Both the position numbers and the translations under genes were made by a program. Under the pieces are notes generated by a model that saw nothing but the letters and a program-made list of their open reading frames with translations, did not search any database and was not told the origin of the DNA. This document shows, piece by piece, positions 15,857 to 24,743 of a DNA stretch of 36,261 bases. This DNA comes from Gudongella sp. Lineage in GTDB: Bacteria > Bacillota > Clostridia > Tissierellales > Tissierellaceae. How positions within the stretch are numbered: position 1 is the first letter of the stretch; every line of letters starts with the position of its first letter. Where the stretch lies: positions 1 to 36,261 of the forward strand of contig JANKMX010000019.1 in assembly GCA_024649995.1 (NCBI GenBank), in the 5' to 3' direction.

Positions 15857-16306
15857 CTAGCTTGCCTTCTCCGGAATTATCAATACTGGACATGGTGCTC
15901 CTGAAAGAACTCTCTGTGAAACCGATCCAAGGAAAAACCTTGTGATTTTTGAAAATCCCCTTCTACCCATGACAATCAGGTCATAGCTGTCCTTTTCTGC
16001 AAGCTCTATGATCTCCTCATAGGGTTCTCCCAAAAGTATTACCTGATTATGCTGAATTCCTTCCAGGTCAAGCTTTTCAATAAAATGATTCATTGTCTTT
16101 TCCTGCTCTTCCTTCAGCTCATCTATATATTCCTTTGAGCCGAAGATTGTTCCTGTACCGCCGCTCCCTGTACCGATGATTTCAGGTTTTTTGGCTATCA
16201 ACAGGAATGTGAGGCTGCTGTTGTACTTTTTAGCGACATCGATTGCCTTTTCTGCTGCATGCTCAGATGTAGGTGAGCCATCAATAGGAACTAAAATCTT
16301 ATCCAT
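15857..16306 (-). CDS. Universal stress protein, UspA family, ATP-binding type
   Basis: A 149-residue single-domain Usp starting MDKILVPIDGSPTSEHAA. The ATP motif G-2x-G-9x-GS is intact (GRRG, then RFFLGSVSQRV), followed by APCPVLIIPEKAS. It is the paralogue of the gene at 1986-2444, with the same C-terminal signature and GTGSGG-type loop before it. The ATG at 16306 is chosen because GGAGG lies 7 bases upstream; an earlier ATG at 16348 precedes that site. The 30-base element at 16337-16366 is shared with the other usp promoter, so the two are probably co-regulated. It is monocistronic, ending at a strong terminator. Confidence 0.9.
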   Translation of the reverse strand: MDKILVPIDGSPTSEHAAEKAIDVAKKYNSSLTFLLIAKKPEIIGTGSGGTGTIFGSKEYIDELKEEQEKTMNHFIEKLDLEGIQHNQVILLGEPYEEIIELAEKDSYDLIVMGRRGFSKITRFFLGSVSQRVLSGAPCPVLIIPEKAS

Positions 16307-16336
16307 AATGCTACCTCCAATCCAATTTACTACATT

Positions 16337-16366
16337 ACTTCCTATCACATATATACCCTAAGGAAT
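16337..16366 (-). promoter_or_regulatory. Conserved element before the second usp gene
   Basis: Read on the minus strand it runs ATTCC, TTAGGG, TATATA, TGTGAT, AGGAAGT. It matches 24 of 30 positions of 1928-1957 and ends 30 bases before the start codon. TATATA probably serves as the -10. The ATTCC and GGAAGT ends are partly inverted, as in a protein-binding site. Confidence 0.5.
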
Positions 16367-16404
16367 TTTTGCTAAAAGTATCCATTGGAATTGAAAAAAA
16401 TATA

Positions 16405-16424
16405 GCCTGTGCAAAGGCACAGGC
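16405..16424 (-). terminator. Terminator after the acetamidase/formamidase gene
   Basis: GCCTGTGC (16405-16412) and GCACAGGC (16417-16424) form a perfect 8-bp stem, followed on the minus strand by TATATTTTTTTC. It lies directly after the stop codon. Confidence 0.85.
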
Positions 16425-16431
16425 ATTGTTG

Positions 16432-17337
16432 CTAGATATTTTCAATGAGCTTGTCTGTTGATATTATTGAGTGGGGTATCTCGGACCTGATGGTCTTTCT
16501 GGGGTCAACAACCTGGGAAATCCTGATATGGACAGCAATGCTTGTCAGCAGGTAGGCTTCCTCAAAGTCCATTTCAAGAGCCCTTGAAAGCAGGCTAACC
16601 GTTTCATCAGTTGCGTTGTAGATAGCCTTGTCCACATCATCTCCTGATGCCACAACCATGGTTGAGTCCTCTGTCCCGATCATGGGCCAGTTAACCTTCC
16701 TATCCTTTATAACATCAACCCTAAGCCTAACCTGGGCTGGTACCTCAAGTCCCGTGAAGCAGATCTCCCCATCCCCCATGACTGCGTGGCAGTCTCCCAG
16801 GGCAAGGAGGGCTCCCTTTTGATTGACTGGAAAATATACTGTATTGCCCTGGGCAATATCAGTTGTATCCATGTTTCCACCATGCTTCCAAGGGGTTTCT
16901 GTTGGACATTCCCCATCCTCATCCGAGGGAGCCACACCAATGACACCTATCATGGGCTTGATTGGAAGCTTCAATCCCTTGTAGTGGGCAAAGCCTTCCT
17001 GGATTGGGATTATTCTAACTATGGGCTTCTTGGTTTTATCTCCAAGGATGCCTTCCCCTGGAACAACTCCGGCAACACCCTTGTCAGCCACCCTTATCTC
17101 AAGAATCTCCACCTTCAGAAGGTCCCCTGGCTCGGCTCCCTCAACAAAGATAGGTCCGGTTGCTGGATTGATGTGGTCAAAGTCAATTTCCATCATCACC
17201 TGGTCCTCACTTTGGATCTGCTGATAGAAGCAGTCATTGGTCTCAACAAGGACCTCTTCCCCTGGCTTAATTGAAAGTACTGGCTCCATTTCTGTCTTGA
17301 AGGTATAGATTACCTTATCTCCTGTCAATTTATGCAT
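16432..17337 (-). CDS. Acetamidase/formamidase family amidohydrolase
   Basis: A 301-residue member of the FmdA/AmdA family, cytoplasmic enzymes that hydrolyse formamide, acetamide or similar short amides to the acid plus ammonia. Family features include INPATGPIFVEGAEPGDLLKVEILEI (about 56-81), the HGGNMDTTDI stretch (about 150) and LALGDCHAVMGDGEICFTGLE (about 177-197). The length fits the short bacterial and archaeal form rather than the roughly 400-residue formamidases. AAGGAGGGG precedes the ATG. It is monocistronic, ending at a terminator. Exact amide specificity cannot be read from sequence. It has no evident link to its neighbours beyond nitrogen release. Confidence 0.88.
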   Translation of the reverse strand: MHKLTGDKVIYTFKTEMEPVLSIKPGEEVLVETNDCFYQQIQSEDQVMMEIDFDHINPATGPIFVEGAEPGDLLKVEILEIRVADKGVAGVVPGEGILGDKTKKPIVRIIPIQEGFAHYKGLKLPIKPMIGVIGVAPSDEDGECPTETPWKHGGNMDTTDIAQGNTVYFPVNQKGALLALGDCHAVMGDGEICFTGLEVPAQVRLRVDVIKDRKVNWPMIGTEDSTMVVASGDDVDKAIYNATDETVSLLSRALEMDFEEAYLLTSIAVHIRISQVVDPRKTIRSEIPHSIISTDKLIENI

Positions 17338-17408
17338 TGTACCCCTCCTTCGGATTTTACCTCTATTGTGAGCATCTAACTATAGTTTACCAGAAAGGCA
17401 TGAAAAAA

Positions 17409-17426
17409 GGGAGGATTTCTCCTCCC
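17409..17426 (-). terminator. Terminator of the ECF sigma operon
   Basis: GGGAGGA (17409-17415) and TCCTCCC (17420-17426) with a 4-base loop, followed on the minus strand by TTTTTTCATG. It lies 14 bases after the stop of the poly-Asp PepSY protein. Confidence 0.88.
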
Positions 17427-17439
17427 TTGGGTCTACCTA

Positions 17440-18882
17440 TTAATCATCATCCCTGTCGTCATCATCATCATCATCTTCATCATCATCATCTTCATCATCA
17501 TCGTCATCGTCATCGTCATCGTCGTCGTCATCATCGTCGTCATCGTCGTCGTCATCGTCGTCATAGTAGTCATCAGACTCCACTTCAAAGTCCAGGACCT
17601 TTCCGGTATAGGCATGGATTTCAATCTCATATTCCTTGCCATCCCTAATTATTTCAATTTCATACTCATCGTCATCTGATTCAAACTCAACGATTCTTCC
17701 TCCGCCCACCAGGTTAAGCGCCATGGTTCTTGCCTGGTCAGCTGAGATTCTTTCATTCTGTGCAGGGACTGACGGCTGCTGGACCTGTGGTGGTCCGTCA
17801 CTTGAATCGTCATCGTCATCATCGTCTTCTCTTTCAAGCTCCTCTACTTCTCCAGTTCGGGCATCTATTTCTATTTCATATACCACGCCGTCTTTTCTTA
17901 CCTTGATCTCATACTCGGGATCATCATCGTCATCATCCAGCTCAAGCTTTATGACTTCACCATTCACAAGACCCACAGCTATTCTTCTGGCTTCCTCATT
18001 GGATATGACACTCCTTGGAGAAGATGAATTGTTTGAGCTTCTGTCATCATCGTAATCGTCATCATCGTAATCGTCATCACGTTCAAATTCCTTGACCCTG
18101 CCAGTATAGGCATCTATCTCTATCTCGTATTTTCCTTCCTCTGCAAGTATCTCAACTTCATACTCAGGCCCGTCATCATCATACAGGTCATCAAGCTCAA
18201 TCTTTACAATCTCGCCATCTATCCTGTCAAGGGCAATTCTTTCTGCCTCTTCCCTTGATATGATTGTAGGTGCATCTGATCCTACTTCGACATCTCCCAC
18301 TGCCACTCTAAAGAGACTTTCTATTGGGATATTGTGATCCTTGCTGTAATGGATAAGCTCCCTTACGGTCATTTCTGCAATGTAATCAGCATCCAGATCA
18401 TCATCAAGCTCCTGAAGTCTGCTGGCCGCCAGCTCAACACCGGTAAGCTTCCTGCCATCTTCACTTCTTGCAATTGCCTGGTTCAATACAGTCGCTTCAA
18501 TCTGCTTGTTCTGCAGCATTGCTTGGATTGCCCTGTTGACCCTTTGCACAAGTCTGCTGTCCATTGTGTCATCATCAACTGTTATCATTACGAAGTTGTC
18601 CTCTCCACCTTTAATGTGTCCGGTAAGGATCATCAGGTCCACAAGGTCGTTGACCGTATCCTCCAGGTTCTTGTTCTTGGGATTGAAATCTCTTAACAGC
18701 TCATCGGCATCCTTATTTAAAGGATTGATCTCAACAACCCTGTCAAGTCTGTTGGTTACTATCTCAATGCTTGGGTTCACATCCATGGTCAGGGTGTTGG
18801 CTGGCTGGGTAGCTACAAATCCAACCATCACCATTGCCAGTATAAAAATTGGAAGTGTGTAATAAATCTTTTTAAGTTTCAT
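17440..18882 (-). CDS. Membrane-anchored PepSY protein with RsgI-type ectodomain and acidic tail
   Basis: A 480-residue protein with almost no cytoplasmic part: a few basic residues, then one hydrophobic segment (7-25). Outside lies an RsgI-like ectodomain beginning MDVNPSIEIVTNRLDRVVEINPLN (33-56), then three PepSY-type units (about 208-267, 293-351 and 379-434), each ending in (Y/E)EIEIDAxTGxVxxxE. Asp-rich linkers separate them. The last 44 residues (437-480) are nearly all Asp with a few Glu and Arg. Because it lacks a sigma-binding N-terminus it is probably not itself an anti-sigma factor, but an extra ectodomain, ligand trap or cation-binding surface protein. It follows the anti-sigma gene by 79 bases in one operon. 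AAGGAGGAATAGGAA precedes the ATG. The function is unassigned. Confidence 0.8.
   Translation of the reverse strand: MKLKKIYYTLPIFILAMVMVGFVATQPANTLTMDVNPSIEIVTNRLDRVVEINPLNKDADELLRDFNPKNKNLEDTVNDLVDLMILTGHIKGGEDNFVMITVDDDTMDSRLVQRVNRAIQAMLQNKQIEATVLNQAIARSEDGRKLTGVELAASRLQELDDDLDADYIAEMTVRELIHYSKDHNIPIESLFRVAVGDVEVGSDAPTIISREEAERIALDRIDGEIVKIELDDLYDDDGPEYEVEILAEEGKYEIEIDAYTGRVKEFERDDDYDDDDYDDDRSSNNSSSPRSVISNEEARRIAVGLVNGEVIKLELDDDDDDPEYEIKVRKDGVVYEIEIDARTGEVEELEREDDDDDDDSSDGPPQVQQPSVPAQNERISADQARTMALNLVGGGRIVEFESDDDEYEIEIIRDGKEYEIEIHAYTGKVLDFEVESDDYYDDDDDDDDDDDDDDDDDDDDDDDEDDDDEDDDDDDDRDDD
17452..17570 (-). repeat. Trinucleotide Asp-codon tract in the PepSY protein gene
   Basis: A nearly uninterrupted run of GAT/GAC codons encodes the acidic C-terminal tail. 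Mixed synonymous codons show that the amino acid run is what is kept, though such tracts can still change length by slippage. Confidence 0.85.
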
Positions 18883-18961
18883 TTCCTATTCCTCCTTTTC
18901 CTCTTCTATACTGGGTTAACTCCCAAGGCACATGTTTTATTGCATGCTTTTTTTTATTTTT

Positions 18962-20127
<1,166 letters not shown>

Positions 20128-20131
<4 letters not shown>

Positions 20132-20718
20132 GCCCTCGCCTCCTTTCCTTCCAGATATTCTCTGAGCTTCTTCAATGCCCTGTGATATTTTGAGAGGGTT
20201 GTGGATAGGTTAAGTCCAAGCCCCTCAGCTATTTCCTTATGCTTCAATCCAGACACTGCGTGGAGCATTACAATCTCCCTCTCCTCCTCTGTGAGGAGTG
20301 ATAGTACCCCTTCCAGGACTATCCGGTCATCCATATCGATAACATATGAGAATCTCCTGTCGTCTTCTACCTCTTCCGGCTCCATGGGGATGCTCCTCTT
20401 ATTCTTCCTGGTATTGGAATAGTGAAGGTTCTTGGCTATTGTAAACATCCAGGCAAGGGGCTTTCCCATTGGCTTGTAAAGATGAGCAGCGGACAGGATC
20501 TTCACGTAGGTATCCTGCATAAGGTCAAGCGCCATCTGATGGTCCCTGGTAAGGGAGACGGAGTATGCATACATTGTCCTCTCAGTAATTGCATACAGCT
20601 CATCAAGGGCAGACATGTCATCCCTGGCAAGCCTCTTGAAGATCTTCTCATCTATATCAATCTCGTTGTTTTGATTTTGTTTTGGTTTGTCGTCATAGAC
20701 AATTGTGAACAGCAGCAT
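20128..20718 (-). CDS. ECF-type RNA polymerase sigma factor
   Basis: A 196-residue sigma-70 family, group 4 (ECF) factor. Region 2 spans about 35-100 (ALDELYAITERTMYAYSVSL, then DLMQDTYVKI and KPLAWMFTIAKN). Region 4 spans about 140-190 (LTEEEREIVMLHAVSGLKHKEIAEGLGL, then STTLSKYHRALKKLREYL). The second ATG at 20718 is preferred to one at 20724 because AAGGAG lies 8 bases upstream of it. The stop overlaps the start of the downstream membrane protein by four bases, pointing to that protein as its anti-sigma partner. It is probably autoregulated; repeated CGTTATTTTT motifs lie upstream. The signal sensed is unknown. Confidence 0.9.
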
Positions 20719-20778
20719 CTCCATAGCTCCTTTGATAGTATAACCTCTGGGGTGGCGGTTTTATTGCATAAGAATATC

Positions 20779-20852
20779 GTTATTTTTCATATCAATATCT
20801 ATACCCAAAATGAAAATAACGCAACGGGACCGGTTCTTTTTGCGTTATTTTT
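20779..20852. promoter_or_regulatory. Three CGTTATTTT-type motifs upstream of the ECF sigma gene
   Basis: CGTTATTTTT occurs at 20779-20788 and 20843-20852, and its near complement GAAAATAACG at 20812-20821. The last two extend to a 12-bp inverted repeat (AAAATAACGCAA with TTGCGTTATTTT, 20813-20824 with 20840-20851). Placement before a sigma operon suggests a regulator-binding or structured leader site. The rest of the 20719-20959 gap holds only the rsgI terminator. Confidence 0.45.
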
Positions 20853-20864
20853 GTTAATAAAAAA

Positions 20865-20892
20865 CAAGGCCCGCCATTAAGACGGGACCTTG
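20865..20892 (-). terminator. Terminator of the sigI-rsgI operon
   Basis: CAAGGCCCGCC (20865-20875) pairs with GACGGGACCTTG (20881-20892), with one mismatch. On the minus strand it is followed by TTTTTTATT. It separates sigI-rsgI from the ECF sigma operon. Confidence 0.88.
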
Positions 20893-20959
20893 CTTTATTT
20901 TGGGTGTGGGGTGGCACACCTTTTTGGGTTTTATCGATATAATTATCGGATTCTACTTA

Positions 20960-21955
20960 TTAGTTGCCAGAGTTTCCTTTGGAGTTGCCTACGCCTTCAG
21001 GTTTTCCTACTCCATCAGGTTTTCCAATATCTTCTGGTCTTCCTGATTCATCCTCAAGCTCTTCATTGCCAGTTCTGACATCATCAGTTGGCTCTACTTC
21101 CTGTTTCTTTAGCTGTCCTGGAGCGAATTGCGATGGATTGTCTTTATCCTCTTTATCTTCTTCCTGGAACTTGACTCCATTCTTTTCTCCTCTGGATGCT
21201 GAGAACTCCTTCATTAATTCCTGCTTTGTCATATTAACATATTTATAAAAATCGTCATTTACATCGCTGCGAGTAACTTTTTCTGGATCATATTCAGTAT
21301 CTTCTACTTCCATTAGATTTGTTATAATATTGTAATGTCCTGGAGTCAAACCTAAAATCTTAGCTCTTTCAACATCCTCAGGACTCAAGCCTTTTACTTC
21401 CATGTTCTCTACCCTGGCTCTTAAACTCTCAATTTCGTCGTCGTCTTTTTCATCTTGAGCTCTTTCGCGAGCTTCTTCAGCTCTTTCTTCTGCTTCTTCT
21501 CTTCTCTCTTCAATCATTTCTTTAATCTCTTCAGCCAGCTTCTCAGCATCTTCCTCGCTGTCTCCCATGGGAGCTATAGCTTCTATATCGTACTTTTCAA
21601 ACAGCTCCTCAAGAAAATCTCTTATATCCTTATTCTCGAATCTTATTTCTTCTCCATTTCTTTCAACACTTGTAACCTCGCCTCTTCTGTTAACACTAAT
21701 CATGAACTCTGCTCCATCTGCTTCTAAAACATTAACTTTATAATCCTCAGCATATACCCATGATCCTGTTCCAACCATTGCGAATATCAAAAGTGCGGCA
21801 ACAATTGGTGCCCATCTTCTGTGTGAAAATATACCTTCCTTCATGTAAATCTCATCTCCTACCGAATAGTTTTTATTGCGGATTTTAGTTACAGATCCAT
21901 CCGCCTTCATAACAACTGCTCTTCCCTTTATTATTTCAAGTATTACTGCCTTCAT
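20960..21955 (-). CDS. rsgI: RsgI-type anti-sigma-I factor
   Basis: A 331-residue single-pass membrane protein. The cytoplasmic N-terminal domain (1-47, MKAVILEIIKGRAVVMKADGS, then GDEIYMKEG) is the RsgI_N fold that holds SigI. The membrane helix is about 48-67. The ectodomain begins YKVNVLEADGAEFMISVNRRGEVTSVERNG. It occupies the place of the usual DINPSIE block but lacks the Asn-Pro pair. An Arg/Glu-rich, probably coiled or disordered stretch (about 130-185) follows, and the C-terminus ends in GKPDGVGKPEGVGN-type low complexity. It starts 2 bases after the sigI stop with its ribosome site inside sigI. No carbohydrate-binding domain is present, unlike cellulolytic clostridial RsgIs. Confidence 0.85.
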   Translation of the reverse strand: MKAVILEIIKGRAVVMKADGSVTKIRNKNYSVGDEIYMKEGIFSHRRWAPIVAALLIFAMVGTGSWVYAEDYKVNVLEADGAEFMISVNRRGEVTSVERNGEEIRFENKDIRDFLEELFEKYDIEAIAPMGDSEEDAEKLAEEIKEMIEERREEAEERAEEARERAQDEKDDDEIESLRARVENMEVKGLSPEDVERAKILGLTPGHYNIITNLMEVEDTEYDPEKVTRSDVNDDFYKYVNMTKQELMKEFSASRGEKNGVKFQEEDKEDKDNPSQFAPGQLKKQEVEPTDDVRTGNEELEDESGRPEDIGKPDGVGKPEGVGNSKGNSGN

Positions 21956-21957
21956 AG

Positions 21958-22614
21958 CTATTCCTCCTTGACATACCGCAGGTACTCTGAAAGATAGGGG
22001 TAATCCCCTGTCAGTATTTCCATTGCAGCTATTATATATTTACGGTGTCTTTCTATGGTTTTTCGGGGTAGGTTGAGATTTTCTTCAATATTTTTTATGG
22101 GTAGGGATCCTGTCCTTCTAATTTCAATTGTCAAATCGCGATCCTTAATAAGGTAAAGGAGTATTTGTTTGCATGCTTTTTTTGTCTTTTCAGCCTTGGG
22201 GGAGTTCTTGGCAATGTCTGAGAAGCTTAGGCCATATTCCCTTAGGGCTTCTCCAAGGGCGTGGATTTCCAGCCTCAGGTCGTCATTGTAGCCTGTGTCC
22301 TGGACATCATTGTACATGTCCTCAGTATGTACATCTGCTGCCTGTCTTCCGTTTGTCCTGAACCAGTCGATCAGCCTGCTTCGAATTATCATTCCAGCAT
22401 AGGACAGGAAGCTTCCCTTTGTTGGATCATACTTTTCTATAGCCTCCGTAAAGCCAAGAAGGGCAATGGACCACTCATCGTCTGCCTTTGTAACAAATCG
22501 TCTGGAGGCCTTGGAGGCTGACTTTAGGATAAACGCCTCATGAACCCTGATAAAATCCTCAAGCTTCCTCTGATCTCCCCGTATTTCCCATATGGTTTTT
22601 TCCCAGTCTGCCAT
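21958..22614 (-). CDS. sigI: RNA polymerase sigma factor SigI
   Basis: A 218-residue sigma factor of the SigI family. Region 2 reads DDEWSIALLGFTEAIEKYDPTKGSFLSYAGMIIRSRLIDWFR (about 46-87). The C-terminal helix-turn-helix of the SigI type reads RTGSLPIKNIEENLNLPRKTIERHRKYIIAAMEIL (about 166-200). It is somewhat shorter than the roughly 250-residue Bacillus form. It forms a two-gene operon with rsgI, the conserved arrangement in which RsgI sequesters SigI at the membrane until an outside signal frees it. Known members respond to heat, envelope stress or polysaccharides. A ribosome site is weak (AAGGAT). I could not identify a SigI-type promoter before it. Confidence 0.9.
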   Translation of the reverse strand: MADWEKTIWEIRGDQRKLEDFIRVHEAFILKSASKASRRFVTKADDEWSIALLGFTEAIEKYDPTKGSFLSYAGMIIRSRLIDWFRTNGRQAADVHTEDMYNDVQDTGYNDDLRLEIHALGEALREYGLSFSDIAKNSPKAEKTKKACKQILLYLIKDRDLTIEIRRTGSLPIKNIEENLNLPRKTIERHRKYIIAAMEILTGDYPYLSEYLRYVKEE

Positions 22615-22719
22615 CTATGATCCCATCCTTATACTTAGTCCTATTCTAATATTACCACTGAAATCATTCTGTAATATTACTTTTGGATTACATCACATTT
22701 CTGCGACAATAAACAGCAA

Positions 22720-22760
22720 GGGAACCGGCCAGATGTATTTAATAGCTGGTAGCGGTTCCC
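22720..22760 (-). terminator. Hairpin after the Ldh2-type dehydrogenase
   Basis: GGGAACCG (22720-22727) pairs with CGGTTCCC (22753-22760), extended by CCAG/CTGG inside. On the minus strand it is followed by TTGCTGTTTATT, a weak U-rich tail. It lies 26 bases past the dehydrogenase stop and probably ends the transporter operon before sigI. Confidence 0.65.
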
Positions 22761-22786
22761 ATATTGGTATTGATCTATTCTGATTT

Positions 22787-23866
22787 TTACAAGACAGATG
22801 AAACGTCCCCGCGTCGCAAGCTGCAGATCTCCTCCAGCTCCTCCAGGGTTCCCTTGTTTATCAATATGCCATTCTCCATCCTGTCCCTCATGGCCTCTGC
22901 TTCCTTCTCGCCGTGGGTGTATATCCTTTGGGCTCCCTGTGCCTTTTCACTGCTTCTGATCTCCTGTAGATATGCTGACAGATGATTCCTTATGTCCTCC
23001 CTGTCTCCAAACATTCCGGGATCTATTGCAACAAAGCCGTGGCTACAGCCATCTACTCCATCCCTCAGACAATAGTTGCTTGTCATTCCCATGGCCATAA
23101 TGGAGGAGAAGATTTCAGCAATCATTCCGTAGCCGTAGCCCTTGTGACCACCATGTACCTCTCCGGAACCGCCGATTGGAAGGATTCCGCCGCCCTTCTT
23201 CTCTGCAATGTTTTCTATTACCTTGGCTGCATTATCAGTTCCTTGACCCTTTTCATCGATTGTCCAGCCTTCTGGTAGTGGCTTATCCAGCTTCTTGTAC
23301 ACCTCAAGCTTGCCGTGGGTAACAACCGTTGTGGATGCGTCAAAGAAAAAATCATGTGGATGGGCAGGCATGGCACAAGCAATTGGGTTGCTGCCGATCA
23401 TGGGCAGCCTTCCAAAGGTTGGAACCATTATGGCACCGCTGTTTGTAAAGGAAAGTCCAAGAATCCCCTTGTCACTTGCCATTTTTGCATAGTATCCAGC
23501 TATTCCGAAATGGTTTGAGTTTTTAACAACAACCATTCCCATACCTGACTTTTCAGCCTTGTCTATTGCCATTGACATGCCCTTGTGGGCAGCAAGCTGA
23601 CCCATGGCTGATCTTGCATCAATTGTTGCGGATAGGGGAGTCTCAAAGAGGACCTCAGGCTCCACACCCACCTTCATCATTCCACTCTTTATTCCATTGT
23701 GATACATTGCCATCCTCTGCACTCCATGGCTCTCTATCCCGTAAAGGTCGGAAAGTAGAATCACATCTGTGATGATTTTACTTTCATCCTTTGTAAAACC
23801 AACCCTTGCAAAGGACTCTTCACACAGCTCTCTCAATAGTTCATGTCCCACTCTGTAGTAGCTCAT
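22787..23866 (-). CDS. Ldh2-family NAD(P)-dependent 2-hydroxyacid dehydrogenase
   Basis: A 359-residue member of the malate/L-lactate/L-sulfolactate/ureidoglycolate dehydrogenase (Ldh2) family, whose fold is unrelated to classical Rossmann lactate dehydrogenases. Conserved family elements are ESHGVQRM (H47, R51), the NSNHFG loop (H119), the SFTNSGAIMVP stretch (about 139-149) and GSNPIACAMP. It lies 49 bases after the transporter ATPase with no terminator between, so it is probably co-transcribed from the Phe-type T-box unit. This suggests, but does not show, that it reduces or oxidises a 2-oxo/2-hydroxy acid derived from an aromatic amino acid, such as phenylpyruvate. AGGAGG lies before the ATG. 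Confidence 0.85.
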   Translation of the reverse strand: MSYYRVGHELLRELCEESFARVGFTKDESKIITDVILLSDLYGIESHGVQRMAMYHNGIKSGMMKVGVEPEVLFETPLSATIDARSAMGQLAAHKGMSMAIDKAEKSGMGMVVVKNSNHFGIAGYYAKMASDKGILGLSFTNSGAIMVPTFGRLPMIGSNPIACAMPAHPHDFFFDASTTVVTHGKLEVYKKLDKPLPEGWTIDEKGQGTDNAAKVIENIAEKKGGGILPIGGSGEVHGGHKGYGYGMIAEIFSSIMAMGMTSNYCLRDGVDGCSHGFVAIDPGMFGDREDIRNHLSAYLQEIRSSEKAQGAQRIYTHGEKEAEAMRDRMENGILINKGTLEELEEICSLRRGDVSSVL

Positions 23867-23915
23867 CCATATCCTCCTATATTAAGTATTTATGATCTGC
23901 TTCCTTTATCATATC

Positions 23916-24707
23916 CTATGAAAGCAGCATCCTGTCATCAATAAGTCTCCTGCTGCTTTTTGCCCTGTAGCTTTCCAGCAGCTTCTCCATGGTCATATTT
24001 TCCCTTTCATCTCCGGCAATATCCAATATGACCCTTCCGTCATCCATCATGATTGTCCTGTTTCCAACCGTCAGGGCCATCTGGATATCATGTGTGATCA
24101 TAAGGGTGGTTATGGACTTCAGGGATACTATCCTTTGGGTGATTTCTATGATCTTCCTGGCGTTCACAGGGTCCAGGGCTGCAGTGTGCTCATCCAGAAG
24201 CAGGAGCTTTGGTGATGCTATTGTGCACATCAATAAGGTCACCGCCTGTCTCTGCCCTCCGGAAAGCTTGCCTACAGGGGTTTTCATCCTGTCCTCAAGT
24301 CCCAGATCCAGTGATGACAGAAGCTCCCTGTAGTATTTCAGGTCCTTCCTGTTTGTGGCAAAGATTCCACCCTTGGATCTTCTCCCGTAGGCCAGTGCCA
24401 GATTTTCCTCGATTGTAAGTGTGGGGGCAGTCCCCTTCAGGGGATCCTGTTTAAGCACTCCAAGATCCCTTGCCCTTGTGTGCTCAGGCAATCCAGTCAG
24501 GTCAACACCATCAAGGCATATGGACCCTTCATCCAACCGATACCTTCCTCCAATGGCATTGAACAGGGTTGATTTTCCTGCTCCGTTTGACCCGACTATT
24601 GTCACAAAGTCCCCTTTATCCAAGCTAAGGTTCAGTCCCTTAAGGGCCTTCTTTTCTCCAATTGTCCCCTTTTCAAATGTAAGTTGCAGATTTTCAAGCT
24701 TCAGCAT
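23916..24707 (-). CDS. ABC transporter ATPase, aromatic amino-acid uptake (TrpZ-like)
   Basis: A 263-residue nucleotide-binding subunit. Walker A is GSNGAGKS (39-46), the signature is LSGGQ (148-152), Walker B is LLLLDE (168-173), and the switch His is in MITHD. The ARDLGVLKQDPLKGTAPTLTIEENLALA stretch holds the Q-loop and is typical of ATPases paired with the ABC_sub_bind (TrpX-like) receptors. It follows the permease by 36 bases in the operon. One ATPase and one permease serve two receptor genes, so both receptors probably dock on the same transporter. Confidence 0.93.
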   Translation of the reverse strand: MLKLENLQLTFEKGTIGEKKALKGLNLSLDKGDFVTIVGSNGAGKSTLFNAIGGRYRLDEGSICLDGVDLTGLPEHTRARDLGVLKQDPLKGTAPTLTIEENLALAYGRRSKGGIFATNRKDLKYYRELLSSLDLGLEDRMKTPVGKLSGGQRQAVTLLMCTIASPKLLLLDEHTAALDPVNARKIIEITQRIVSLKSITTLMITHDIQMALTVGNRTIMMDDGRVILDIAGDERENMTMEKLLESYRAKSSRRLIDDRMLLS

Positions 24708-24743
24708 ATTCTTTGGGCAATCTGCCCTTCCCCCCTTTTAATC

